DNA of 45,881 nucleotides, taken from TMED14 sp963925545 (GTDB lineage: Bacteria > Bacteroidota > Bacteroidia > Flavobacteriales > Schleiferiaceae). The notes beneath the pieces were generated by a model that made no database searches, had not been told where the DNA came from, and saw only the letters and a program-made list of their open reading frames with translations. The stretch spans positions 1-45,881 of the forward strand of contig CAWUSA010000016.1 of NCBI GenBank assembly GCA_963925545.1, in the 5' to 3' direction. This document shows positions 32,036-39,511 of this stretch, piece by piece. How positions within the stretch are numbered: the first letter of the stretch is position 1; every line of letters begins with the position of its first letter. A program made the position numbers and the translations under genes.

Positions 32036-33700
32036 ATGACTGACTCCTTGGATATCAATGGGATGAAATTGCCCGAACTCAAAACCGTTGGAGATGCCCT
32101 AGGTATCCCAAAGGCAAAATATTTGCGTAAGCCTGATTTGATTGCAGCCATTAAGGCCATTCAAAATGAAGCAATCTCTTCCCCCGCGGTTCAAGCTGAA
32201 CCAAAGGCAGCAGCCGTAAGTCCTTCAGACACACCCTCTGAAGAAGGTCGTCGTGAAAAACGGGGGGATCGCCGCCAGAACAAGGATGATGGAGGAAATG
32301 ATCGCCGTGACAATCGACGGGATGACCGACGTGACGATCGAAGAGACGACAAACGCGATGACAAACGCGACGACAAACGCGACGACAAACGCGACGACAA
32401 ACGCAACGACAAACGCAACGACAAACGAAATGATCGACGCGATGACAAACGTGACAACCAACGCAACGACCGTCGAGATAACCAGCGGGATGATCGACGT
32501 GACGACAAACGTGACAACCAACGCGATGACCGACGTGACAACCGAAAAGATCACCAAGAGAAGCCACAGCGGAAAAACTACGAGTTTGAAGGCAGCATAC
32601 CCACAGAAGGTGTCGTTGAAATCATGCCTGAAGGCGTAGCTTTCCTTCGTTCTTCCGATTACAACTACCTGAATTCACCGGATGATGTCTTCATTACCCA
32701 GCAGCAGATCAAGGAATTTGGCCTAAAAACAGGTGACACCGTGAAGGGAGATGTGCGACCACCAAGAGAGGGAGAGAAGTTCTTCCCCTTGAATGATGTA
32801 AGCATGGTCAATGGCCGAAACTTGGATTTTATCCGTGACCGCGTGGCTTTTGAGCACCTCACGCCTTTGTTCCCGGATCAAAAATTTGATCTAACCGGCA
32901 GAAAGTTAACCTTAAGCACTCGAGTCATTGATCTATTCTCTCCCATTGGCAAAGGCCAACGGGGTTTGATTGTGGCTCAACCAAAAACAGGCAAAACCAC
33001 CTTACTGAAGGAAGTAGCTAACTCCATTGCTGCCAACCACCCTGAAGTGTACATGATCATTCTACTGATTGATGAACGCCCTGAAGAGGTCACCGACATG
33101 TCTCGAAGTGTCAATGCAGAGGTGATCGCCTCAACCTTTGATGCACCAGCAGAAAACCATGTTCGCGTGGCTAATATTGTGTTAGAAAAAGCCAAACGAC
33201 TCACTGAATGTGGGCATGATGTGGTCATCCTTTTGGACTCTATCACGCGATTAGCACGTGCCTACAATACCGTCAGCCCAGCCTCTGGCAAGGTGCTTTC
33301 AGGGGGTGTAGATGCCAATGCACTACAGAAACCTAAGCGATTTTTTGGTGCAGCACGGAACATTGAGCATGGTGGATCATTAACGATTCTAGCTACTGCA
33401 TTGATCGATACAGGGTCTAAAATGGACGAGGTCATCTTCGAAGAATTCAAGGGGACTGGTAACATGGAAATGCAGTTAGATCGACGCATTGCAAACCGTA
33501 GAGTGTGGCCTGCAATTGACTTGATGGCTTCTGGCACGCGCAAGGAAGAATTGCTAATGAACAAGGATGTTCTCTCTAGAATGTACATCCTTCGCCGCCA
33601 CCTTTCAGACATGACTGCAGTCGAAGCGATGGAGTTCATGCAGGACAGAATTGCAAAAACTCGAGACAATGAAGAGTTTTTGACGTCCATGAACGGATAA
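32036..33700 (+). CDS. rho: Transcription termination factor Rho with a long charged disordered insert
   Basis: A 554-residue hexameric RNA-dependent ATPase that ends transcription at unstructured RNA. Domains: Rho_N helical domain (about 10-43), a low-complexity Arg/Asp/Lys/Asn region (about 75-180), the cold-shock-like RNA-binding domain (GVVEIMPEGVAFLR ... FFPL, about 190-255), and the RecA-like ATPase with AQPKTGKTT, LIDERPEEVTDM and VVILLDSITRLARAYN. E. coli Rho is 419 residues; the extra length is the insert, built of four-residue units such as RDDK and RDNQ. Bacteroidota Rho proteins commonly carry such inserts, and in B. thetaiotaomicron the insert was reported to drive phase separation. 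The charge pattern here suggests similar self-association. Confidence 0.97.
   Translation: MTDSLDINGMKLPELKTVGDALGIPKAKYLRKPDLIAAIKAIQNEAISSPAVQAEPKAAAVSPSDTPSEEGRREKRGDRRQNKDDGGNDRRDNRRDDRRDDRRDDKRDDKRDDKRDDKRDDKRNDKRNDKRNDRRDDKRDNQRNDRRDNQRDDRRDDKRDNQRDDRRDNRKDHQEKPQRKNYEFEGSIPTEGVVEIMPEGVAFLRSSDYNYLNSPDDVFITQQQIKEFGLKTGDTVKGDVRPPREGEKFFPLNDVSMVNGRNLDFIRDRVAFEHLTPLFPDQKFDLTGRKLTLSTRVIDLFSPIGKGQRGLIVAQPKTGKTTLLKEVANSIAANHPEVYMIILLIDERPEEVTDMSRSVNAEVIASTFDAPAENHVRVANIVLEKAKRLTECGHDVVILLDSITRLARAYNTVSPASGKVLSGGVDANALQKPKRFFGAARNIEHGGSLTILATALIDTGSKMDEVIFEEFKGTGNMEMQLDRRIANRRVWPAIDLMASGTRKEELLMNKDVLSRMYILRRHLSDMTAVEAMEFMQDRIAKTRDNEEFLTSMNG
32344..32427 (+). repeat. Seven tandem 12-bp units encoding DDKR/NDKR in rho
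   Basis: The unit GACGACAAACGC occurs seven times in frame with one or two base changes per copy (GATGAC, AACGAC, final base A). Degenerate copies extend the period-12 pattern from about 32300 to 32550. Near-identity of the central copies points to recent slippage or unequal exchange, so copy number may vary among strains. The open frames it creates on the other strand are artefacts. Confidence 0.92.
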
Positions 33701-33704
33701 GTAG

Positions 33705-33712
33705 TAATTTTG
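33705..33712 (+). promoter_or_regulatory. -7 box (TAATTTTG) of the pyr operon
   Basis: An exact TAnnTTTG match five bases after the rho stop codon and nine before the pyrR ATG (33722). The predicted leader is only about 6 nt, which leaves no room for a PyrR-type attenuator. Confidence 0.55.
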
Positions 33713-33721
33713 TGCTTTGGT

Positions 33722-34273
33722 ATGATGACCAAGACACTACTTAACAAAGAAGCATGCAATCTGACGCTAAAGCGTCTTGTATGCCAGCTCCACGAAAGAC
33801 ACCACCCATGGTCCCAATCCGTCATTGTCGGATTGCAACCACGAGGCATCGCATTGGCAAGACTCTTAGCCAGTGCTTTGGAAGCTGACTACCAGACTGA
33901 ACCCATCGCAGTGGGCGAGATGGATATCACCTTCCACAGGGATGACTTCAGGCGACGGAATGAACCCCTAGCCGCCAACCCCAATAACATGGATCTGCTG
34001 ATCGAAGGCAAGCGGGTCATTTTTGTCGACGATGTCCTATACACCGGCAGAAGTATCCGAGCTGCATTGGATGCCATTCAGCCCTATGGCAGGCCATCTC
34101 TCATTGAACTTTGCGTGCTCATTGATCGAAGGTTTTCTCGCGAACTACCCATTCAACCAACCTACACAGGTCAGCGAGTGGATGCCATCGATGAGGAACG
34201 GGTCTCCGTCATTTGGGACAAGCAAGACCAACTGCAACGTGTCATCCTTGAAACCCCTGAACATGGTCACTGA
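33722..34273 (+). CDS. pyrR: Bifunctional PyrR: pyr operon regulator / uracil phosphoribosyltransferase
   Basis: A 183-residue type I phosphoribosyltransferase. The PRPP loop is VIFVDDVLYTGRS (99-111) and IVGLQPRGIALA holds the second phosphate contact. In Firmicutes PyrR binds the pyr mRNA in a UMP-dependent way; it also converts uracil to UMP. Here the -7 box is so close to the start codon that no leader attenuator fits before pyrR, so either regulation is elsewhere or it works mainly as an enzyme. ATG 33722 or 33725 is the start. It overlaps pyrB by 11 bases. Confidence 0.93.
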   Translation: MMTKTLLNKEACNLTLKRLVCQLHERHHPWSQSVIVGLQPRGIALARLLASALEADYQTEPIAVGEMDITFHRDDFRRRNEPLAANPNNMDLLIEGKRVIFVDDVLYTGRSIRAALDAIQPYGRPSLIELCVLIDRRFSRELPIQPTYTGQRVDAIDEERVSVIWDKQDQLQRVILETPEHGH

Positions 34274-35207
34274 TCACACGCTAAGCTGCAAGCACTTGAT
34301 AGGCATCAAGGACTTAACAAAGGAAGATATCCAGCTCATCATGCATTGGTCGGATAAATTCAAGGAGGTCATCAACCGCCCCATCAAAAAAGTGCCATCA
34401 CTCCGTGACATCACCATTGCCAATCTGTTTTTTGAGAATTCAACAAGGACACGTTTGAGCTTTGAGTTGGCTGAAAAACGACTCTCTGCTGATGTCATCA
34501 ATTTTTCTGCTGCCAATTCATCCGTTGGTAAAGGTGAAACCCTGGTCGACACGGTAAACAACATACTTGCCATGAAGGTTGATGTTGTGGTCATGCGCCA
34601 CGCAGAGCCTGGTGCAGCACAATTCCTCAGTCAGCGCGTTGATGCACGCATTGTCAATGCAGGTGACGGCACGCATGAACACCCTACCCAGGCCTTGCTT
34701 GACGCATACTCCATGCAAAGTAAAATTGGTGACCTCCAAGGAAAGAAAGTTGTGATTGTCGGTGACATCAACCATTCCCGTGTCGCACTAAGCAATATCT
34801 ATTGCCTGCAAAAACTGGGTGCAGAGGTTGCCGTTTGCGGACCTGCCACCTTGATTCCTAAGCAGATTCATCACTTGGGCGTCCATGTGATTCACAACCT
34901 GGATGAAGCCTTAGCATGGGCTGATGTAGCCAACATGTTGCGGGTTCAGCATGAGCGCATGGACAAGGCCTACTTCCCCTCCATTAGAGAATACCGGATG
35001 CAATACGGCGTCAACATGGACCGATTGAGAGCCCTAGACAAGATTCCCTTGATCATGCACCCTGGCCCCATCAACCGAGGCGTTGAATTAACCTCTGAGG
35101 TCGCGGACTCCAAGCATGCCATCATCCTTGACCAAGTAGAAAATGGCGTTGCTGTTCGCATGGCAGTGCTTTATTTACTTGCCTCACAAACAGACCACAA
35201 TACATGA
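34263..35207 (+). CDS. pyrB: Aspartate carbamoyltransferase, catalytic chain
   Basis: A 314-residue transcarbamoylase making N-carbamoyl-aspartate in pyrimidine synthesis. The carbamoyl-phosphate loop FENSTRTRLSFE, the GETLVDT region, HEHPTQALLD and the aspartate site MHPGPINRGVE are all present. The reading frame is open 80 codons further upstream inside pyrR, but ATG 34263 gives the normal N-terminus. No regulatory chain (pyrI) follows. It overlaps the next gene by four bases. Confidence 0.96.
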   Translation: MVTDHTLSCKHLIGIKDLTKEDIQLIMHWSDKFKEVINRPIKKVPSLRDITIANLFFENSTRTRLSFELAEKRLSADVINFSAANSSVGKGETLVDTVNNILAMKVDVVVMRHAEPGAAQFLSQRVDARIVNAGDGTHEHPTQALLDAYSMQSKIGDLQGKKVVIVGDINHSRVALSNIYCLQKLGAEVAVCGPATLIPKQIHHLGVHVIHNLDEALAWADVANMLRVQHERMDKAYFPSIREYRMQYGVNMDRLRALDKIPLIMHPGPINRGVELTSEVADSKHAIILDQVENGVAVRMAVLYLLASQTDHNT

Positions 35208-35542
35208 GCTTGAAGCTAAACAAAGACAACGACTACCTCCTGATTGAACACAGCGAAACGTCTTGGTCACAGAGCGACTTTGCCGCCTTGAAACAGCTGC
35301 TTGACGCTGAAGAAGGCAAGCATGTGATACTTGACCTGTCTGTATGCAATGCCCTTGCAGGCATTGAGACCTTGCATGACCTCCAACGCGAATCCATGGA
35401 CGCCAATCAAAGCTTCATCATCCTAGTCGGCCTCGAACAGATGGGGCAATTCGATGAAGACATGGCCGTAGTACCTAGCATGACTGAAGCCATTGACTGG
35501 ATTGAAATGGACGACATGCAGCGACAATTGATGACTGACTAA
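35204..35542 (+). CDS. STAS-like small protein, often misnamed 'ribonuclease Z'
   Basis: A 112-residue soluble protein with the alternating beta/alpha pattern of an anti-sigma-factor antagonist (STAS) fold: HVILDLSVCNALAGIETL then SFIILVG. The C-terminal stretch VVPSMTEAIDWIEMDDMQRQL matches the small Bacteroidota protein that usually sits between pyrB and the RNase Z gene and is mislabelled after it. It has no metallo-beta-lactamase motif. The usual STAS phosphorylatable Ser/Thr is not obvious. Here the RNase Z gene is missing from the next position. Function unknown. Confidence 0.7.
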   Translation: MSLKLNKDNDYLLIEHSETSWSQSDFAALKQLLDAEEGKHVILDLSVCNALAGIETLHDLQRESMDANQSFIILVGLEQMGQFDEDMAVVPSMTEAIDWIEMDDMQRQLMTD

Positions 35543-35543
35543 C

Positions 35544-36122
35544 ATGAGACATCAAGCTATCTGTATCGCAATAACCAGCCTCATTGGCTTGTCCTGCGTC
35601 CAGGCACAAGGCCTGAAAGGCCTCAAGAAAGCCTGCCAACGAGCTGACAGCTCATTGACCATTGCAGCAGAATGGGGGACTTACAGCTTAGCCGACCAAA
35701 AACAATGGGGATCCATGCAAAGCCTCCGAGCTGAACTTCAACTGCACGCTCATTGGGCAATAGGGTTTACCTCCATTAGTGGCCATTCCTTCAATTCCCT
35801 CACTGAACCAGATTTCCATTACATGGACAGCTGGTACGGCTCAGGACCCTACATCAGTGGCCATTTATTTCCCGAAGAATCGCCATGGAACCTTCATGCC
35901 TGGACGGGTTTAGCTTATGGAACCACGACCACCATGACCAACTTACTGATTGAGCCACCTTGGGATAGCAAGCGTGGATTTGAGCCTTGGATTGGCATCC
36001 GAGCAGAGCTCAACAAAAAGAATTGGGCAATCATCCTTAGCAATCACACTGGTATCGATCAATACCACCAACAGATTCGAACAGGCTGGATGCTGGGTTT
36101 AGCGCTGAAAAACAAGCATTAA
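35544..36122 (+). CDS. Hypothetical exported beta-barrel-like protein
   Basis: A 192-residue protein with a signal peptide (ending SCVQAQ). The mature part alternates hydrophobic and polar residues and is rich in Trp and Tyr (SLRAELQLHAHWAIGFTSISG, WNLHAWTGLAYG, FEPWIGIRAEL, WMLGLALK), as in small outer-membrane beta-barrels. I do not recognise a family. It starts one base after the STAS-like gene and is the last gene of the pyr transcription unit; its stop overlaps the end of mpl by four bases. Confidence 0.6.
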   Translation: MRHQAICIAITSLIGLSCVQAQGLKGLKKACQRADSSLTIAAEWGTYSLADQKQWGSMQSLRAELQLHAHWAIGFTSISGHSFNSLTEPDFHYMDSWYGSGPYISGHLFPEESPWNLHAWTGLAYGTTTTMTNLLIEPPWDSKRGFEPWIGIRAELNKKNWAIILSNHTGIDQYHQQIRTGWMLGLALKNKH

Positions 36123-37474
36123 GCTTCTTCACACCAGGCGGGTGCCCATTCACGGACATCCCAACCACCCATATCTCCAGAAGACATCATCAAACAGGCC
36201 ACATTGTCTGGGGCATCGTCCATGGCCTCTCTCAAAGCTTTTGCATTGGTGTAAACCGTCACTGAATGACCAAATGCAGCCTTCACCTGCTCGGGGTCCA
36301 GTGCAGGCAACTGCTTGTGCTTGACGGCCTGCGGATCAAAGAAAACCTTGGCCTCTGCTAAACCGTCCATGCTCTGTGCGTAACGGGTGATGTAATCCGC
36401 ATTCAAGCTACTGAATGTGTGCAACTCCAGCACCGCCCAGATGGGTCGATCACTGAATTGATCCTTGTAAGCCTGCACTGTTGCCCGCACCTTGCTTGGC
36501 GCATGGGCAAAGTCCAAATACAAAACCCTGTTGGCCTCTGCCAACTTCTCTAAGCGTTGCTGAGCACCCTCAAATGAAGCAATGGCTTCATAAAATTCTG
36601 CCTCTTGCACGCCCATTTCCAGTGCTAACCAACGCGCACCTTCAGCATTGCTTAGGTTGTGACGACCCATGAACATCAATGGGACATCACCCAGCTCGCT
36701 TTCCCAAATCCACTGGCCATTGTCAATGCGGTAAGGTGGTGTGTGGTAAGGGAACTTTTTGATGTTGGACTTGTCAGCTTCAATCAACTGTGCCATGGGT
36801 ACATCCTCTGCATTGTAAACCAACGCACCACCAACTGTCATGCTGAGCAAAAAGTCCGCAAAGGCCTGTTCATAGGACGCTTCTGTGGGAAAAACATTCA
36901 CATGGTCCCATTCCATCCCCGTGAGGAGGGCAACATTGGCTTGGTAGAGGTGAAACTTGGGTCTAGAGTCAATGGGCGACGACAAGTATTCATCGCCCTC
37001 AAACAAAGCAAATTCATTGGTTTCTGTCAGGTTGACTGAGTGATCCAACATGGGCAGGTTTGCACCCACCATGTAATCACAGGACACCTCACAGTGGTTG
37101 AGGACATGAAGCAGCATGGCAGTTGTTGTGGTCTTGCCATGGCTTCCTCCAATAACTACCCGGGTTTTATCTTGGGTAACTTGGTAGAGAAACTCTGGGT
37201 AAGACCAGATTTGAATGCCCAATGATTGAGCTTTGATCAGCTCTGGGTTGTTTTCCCTGGCATGCATGCCAAGCACCACGCCATCAATGTCAGCTGTCAC
37301 TCGATTGGCATCCCATCCCATGCGGTCTGGCAACAAACCTGCATCAGCCAATCGGCTTTTTGATGGCTCAAATATGGCATCATCGCTGCCTGTGACCTTG
37401 TCGCCACGGCGCTGTAAGGCCAATGCCAAGCTATGCATGGCGCTGCCACCTATGGCGATGAAATGCACCCGCAT
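36119..37474 (-). CDS. mpl: UDP-N-acetylmuramate:L-alanyl-gamma-D-glutamyl-meso-diaminopimelate ligase
   Basis: A 451-residue Mur ligase that reattaches recycled tripeptide to UDP-MurNAc. The N-terminal nucleotide fold begins MRVHFIAIGGSAMHSLALAL, the ATP loop is GGSHGKTTTT (109-118), and FEGDEY with TGMEWDHVN marks the central domain. GGSAM followed by MHARENNPE is the Mpl type rather than MurC. It is the last gene of a minus-strand run with an MbnP-like lipoprotein and an acyltransferase. With the amidase at 20.9 kb it points to peptidoglycan turnover and reuse. Confidence 0.9.
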   Translation of the reverse strand: MRVHFIAIGGSAMHSLALALQRRGDKVTGSDDAIFEPSKSRLADAGLLPDRMGWDANRVTADIDGVVLGMHARENNPELIKAQSLGIQIWSYPEFLYQVTQDKTRVVIGGSHGKTTTTAMLLHVLNHCEVSCDYMVGANLPMLDHSVNLTETNEFALFEGDEYLSSPIDSRPKFHLYQANVALLTGMEWDHVNVFPTEASYEQAFADFLLSMTVGGALVYNAEDVPMAQLIEADKSNIKKFPYHTPPYRIDNGQWIWESELGDVPLMFMGRHNLSNAEGARWLALEMGVQEAEFYEAIASFEGAQQRLEKLAEANRVLYLDFAHAPSKVRATVQAYKDQFSDRPIWAVLELHTFSSLNADYITRYAQSMDGLAEAKVFFDPQAVKHKQLPALDPEQVKAAFGHSVTVYTNAKALREAMDDAPDNVACLMMSSGDMGGWDVREWAPAWCEEA

Positions 37475-37485
37475 CAGTGGTGCTT

Positions 37486-38268
37486 TTAAATCTGAATCTT
37501 GTAGGAGTCGAGCAATTGGGTATGTAAAAGGTCTGACAAGACCTCATCCAACACATCCACATTGCCACCCATGATGTCATCCACCACCAGCGGATCAAAT
37601 CCTCGAAGCACGGAGTCCAAGCGAACCACCACATTCATGTTGAGTTTGACCTCTGAGGTGATATTGAACATCATCTGCTTGCTCCAGTCATCCATCATGC
37701 CCTGTGCAGGGATCCGATAAGTGAAGGGCAAGTAAGGCGCTAGGTTGACGGTGTCGGAGACATCCCTGTACAACCCTTTGATCAACATCCCATTGTAGCC
37801 ATCATTGTCACCGCGGTAGATGTCCGCAATGGCTAGGTCATGCTCGCTACCATAAGCGCCGGGTCCCTTGAAATCTTGTGCGCTGTCAAGCCCCATACGG
37901 AAATGGTGATCACCTGAGTAGGTGCCCTTAGGCATGGAAAAAAGCAAGACATCTGTGCCATGAACGATGGAACTCACAACAGGATCAAAAACGGGGGGAT
38001 TGATGCTGTCAGAAAAATCGGGCAGCAGGGTATCACCCAAGTGATCGGTGAAATAGTAGTTGCTGAAAACCAATGCCACTTCCCTGAACTTCACCTCCGC
38101 ATTGCCCATCTCGAAACGCGTGGTGGTATCTGCCAACCCATTACCGTAGTAAAAGAAATGACGCAGAACGATGTTGCGATCCTCTGGTTCTTGGTCTGTG
38201 GGGATAATGGTCGTGTTGCAGGCCACGATAACGATGGCAATCAACGAAAGGGAAAAGAAGTACTTCAT
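37486..38268 (-). CDS. Probable MbnP-like lipoprotein
   Basis: A 260-residue lipoprotein with lipobox ending VIVAC17. The mature sequence is beta-rich. VKFREVALVFSNYYF, SMPKGTYSGDHHFRMGLD and a run of Asp/His residues resemble MbnP-type proteins, which are partners of diheme MbnH oxidases and have been linked to copper in methanotrophs. No MbnH-type peroxidase gene is adjacent. The start overlaps the acyltransferase stop by four bases. I regard the family name as likely but not certain; the function is unknown. Confidence 0.55.
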   Translation of the reverse strand: MKYFFSLSLIAIVIVACNTTIIPTDQEPEDRNIVLRHFFYYGNGLADTTTRFEMGNAEVKFREVALVFSNYYFTDHLGDTLLPDFSDSINPPVFDPVVSSIVHGTDVLLFSMPKGTYSGDHHFRMGLDSAQDFKGPGAYGSEHDLAIADIYRGDNDGYNGMLIKGLYRDVSDTVNLAPYLPFTYRIPAQGMMDDWSKQMMFNITSEVKLNMNVVVRLDSVLRGFDPLVVDDIMGGNVDVLDEVLSDLLHTQLLDSYKIQI

Positions 38269-39068
38269 GAGGTATGTCTTGTTGAATCGGGCTCAAATTT
38301 ACGAAAAGGACGCTGGTATTTGGGGCTTTGTTCAATCGCATCCATGATGCGATCCATGAGCTCCTGCGTGTCACCTGCGGCGTCATAAACCAAAGGCGCT
38401 TTGAAATTCATGCTTAGGGCAACCCCACGCTTCTTGCTTCGAAGCCCTTTTTTATCAAAAGCTCGACGAAAACCATCGATCACAACAGGTATAACCACCG
38501 GCTGCAGCTCCTTGATCAGGTGGGCCGTGCCGCGTCGACCAGGAGCGAAGGGTTTGGTTGTCCCTTGGGGAAAGGTGATGACCCATCCATCCTTGATGGC
38601 CGTTCTGATGCTGTTCAAATCATCGGAATTGACTCCGCGTTGAATGGCTTTGCCCGCTTCGCGCCAGGTGCGATCAATGCTCACAGAACCCGACAAGGCA
38701 AGAGCCCTTGGCAGCAAGCCAGACTTCATGGTTTCCTTTGCCGCGATGTAGTACAAGTTGCTGACTGGCCGGGCAATTGGGCCAATTTTATGGGTCTGGT
38801 TCACGTGACCACGGCGTGTATGGCATAGCGACAGGTACATGGCAGAAACATCCATGAAATAGGTCTGATGATTACTCACAAAAAGCACATTGTGATCATC
38901 AAGCCCGACAAGGTGCTCCGCGCCCGTCACCTTCAATCGATTCATTTTGTTTAACCGGTACCAAGCAATGGCACCGAAGACCATGATAATCAGCCTTTTT
39001 GCCCAATATGGGTTGCCAAATGGATCCTTGTATGTCAACTTGCCTTTGATTCGGCTAAAGTACACCAC
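38265..39068 (-). CDS. 1-Acyl-sn-glycerol-3-phosphate acyltransferase family protein
   Basis: A 267-residue PlsC-family acyltransferase. Motif I is NHQTYFMD (the NHxxxxD acyl-transfer pair), motif III is FPQGTTKPFAPGRRGTAHL, and VVIPVVIDGF is motif IV. A hydrophobic segment near residues 26-40 suggests membrane attachment. It probably makes phosphatidic acid or an acylated lipid. The frame begins with two GTG codons (39068 and 39065) with no ATG for 28 residues, so the start is uncertain. It diverges from the HsdR-N gene with only nine bases between. Confidence 0.85.
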   Translation of the reverse strand: MVYFSRIKGKLTYKDPFGNPYWAKRLIIMVFGAIAWYRLNKMNRLKVTGAEHLVGLDDHNVLFVSNHQTYFMDVSAMYLSLCHTRRGHVNQTHKIGPIARPVSNLYYIAAKETMKSGLLPRALALSGSVSIDRTWREAGKAIQRGVNSDDLNSIRTAIKDGWVITFPQGTTKPFAPGRRGTAHLIKELQPVVIPVVIDGFRRAFDKKGLRSKKRGVALSMNFKAPLVYDAAGDTQELMDRIMDAIEQSPKYQRPFRKFEPDSTRHTS

Positions 39069-39073
39069 CTTTG
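39066..39073 (+). promoter_or_regulatory. Possible -7 box (CACCTTTG) of the HsdR-N gene
   Basis: One mismatch from TAnnTTTG, followed by CACT and the ATG at 39078, again a four-base spacing. Confidence 0.3.
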
Positions 39074-39077
39074 CACT

Positions 39078-39506
39078 ATGCGTAAATGGTTACACTCAAG
39101 CATGAAAGCGGTCGACCCCCTCAGCCCAACCCTTTGGGATGCTTTCAGAAGAAAAGATGTCAAGGCTACCCCTGAAGAGTGGGTGCGACAATCAACCCTG
39201 AGACATCTGGTGTTGGAATACGGGTACCCAGCTGAGGTGATTTCCGTTGAGAAGTCCTTCAAAGTTGGCGACCAGGAAAAGCGGTTTGACATTGCTGCTT
39301 TCCATGATGGTAAATTGATTTTAGTGGTTGAGTGCAAGGCTAACAGCGTCAAATTGGGCACCAAAGCAGCCGATCAATGGATGCGCTACAACCTCACCTT
39401 GCAAGCGCCTTTCGGGGTCGTTACCAATGGCAAGGAATGGAAGATTTTCACTGCTGACGGCAAAAAGGTCGCTCGGGTCCCTCATTTCAAATCCTTTGCA
39501 TCTTAA
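39078..39506 (+). CDS. Stand-alone HsdR N-terminal (PD-(D/E)XK) domain protein
   Basis: A 142-residue protein matching the N-terminal nuclease domain of type I restriction HsdR subunits (HSDR_N_2 type). TPEEWVRQSTLRHLV is the family hallmark. The nuclease motif is D71 (RFDIAAFHDG) and E85-C-K87 (VVECKAN), so the catalytic residues are intact. There is no helicase domain and no hsdM or hsdS in the window. Such orphan genes are common in Bacteroidota and are not part of a restriction system here. An in-frame ATG lies eight codons in. It is followed by purB after five bases. Confidence 0.85.
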   Translation: MRKWLHSSMKAVDPLSPTLWDAFRRKDVKATPEEWVRQSTLRHLVLEYGYPAEVISVEKSFKVGDQEKRFDIAAFHDGKLILVVECKANSVKLGTKAADQWMRYNLTLQAPFGVVTNGKEWKIFTADGKKVARVPHFKSFAS

Positions 39507-39511
39507 TCAAC

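Noticed and set aside
32344..32427. CRISPR-like array
   Set aside because: The repeats are 12 bp, directly adjacent with no spacers, and in frame with rho.
32151..32639. Long Cys/Arg- or Ser/Arg-rich and Thr-rich open frames on both strands in the rho repeat region
   Set aside because: They are by-products of the period-12 DNA repeat coding for the Rho insert; their low-complexity composition follows from the repeat and no start context supports them.
34023..34262. 80-codon extension of pyrB
   Set aside because: It overlaps pyrR in another frame and is not part of aspartate carbamoyltransferases.
39078..39506. Remnant of a type I restriction-modification locus
   Set aside because: The domain is intact, of the size of common stand-alone homologues, and no hsdM, hsdS or mobile-element traces lie nearby.
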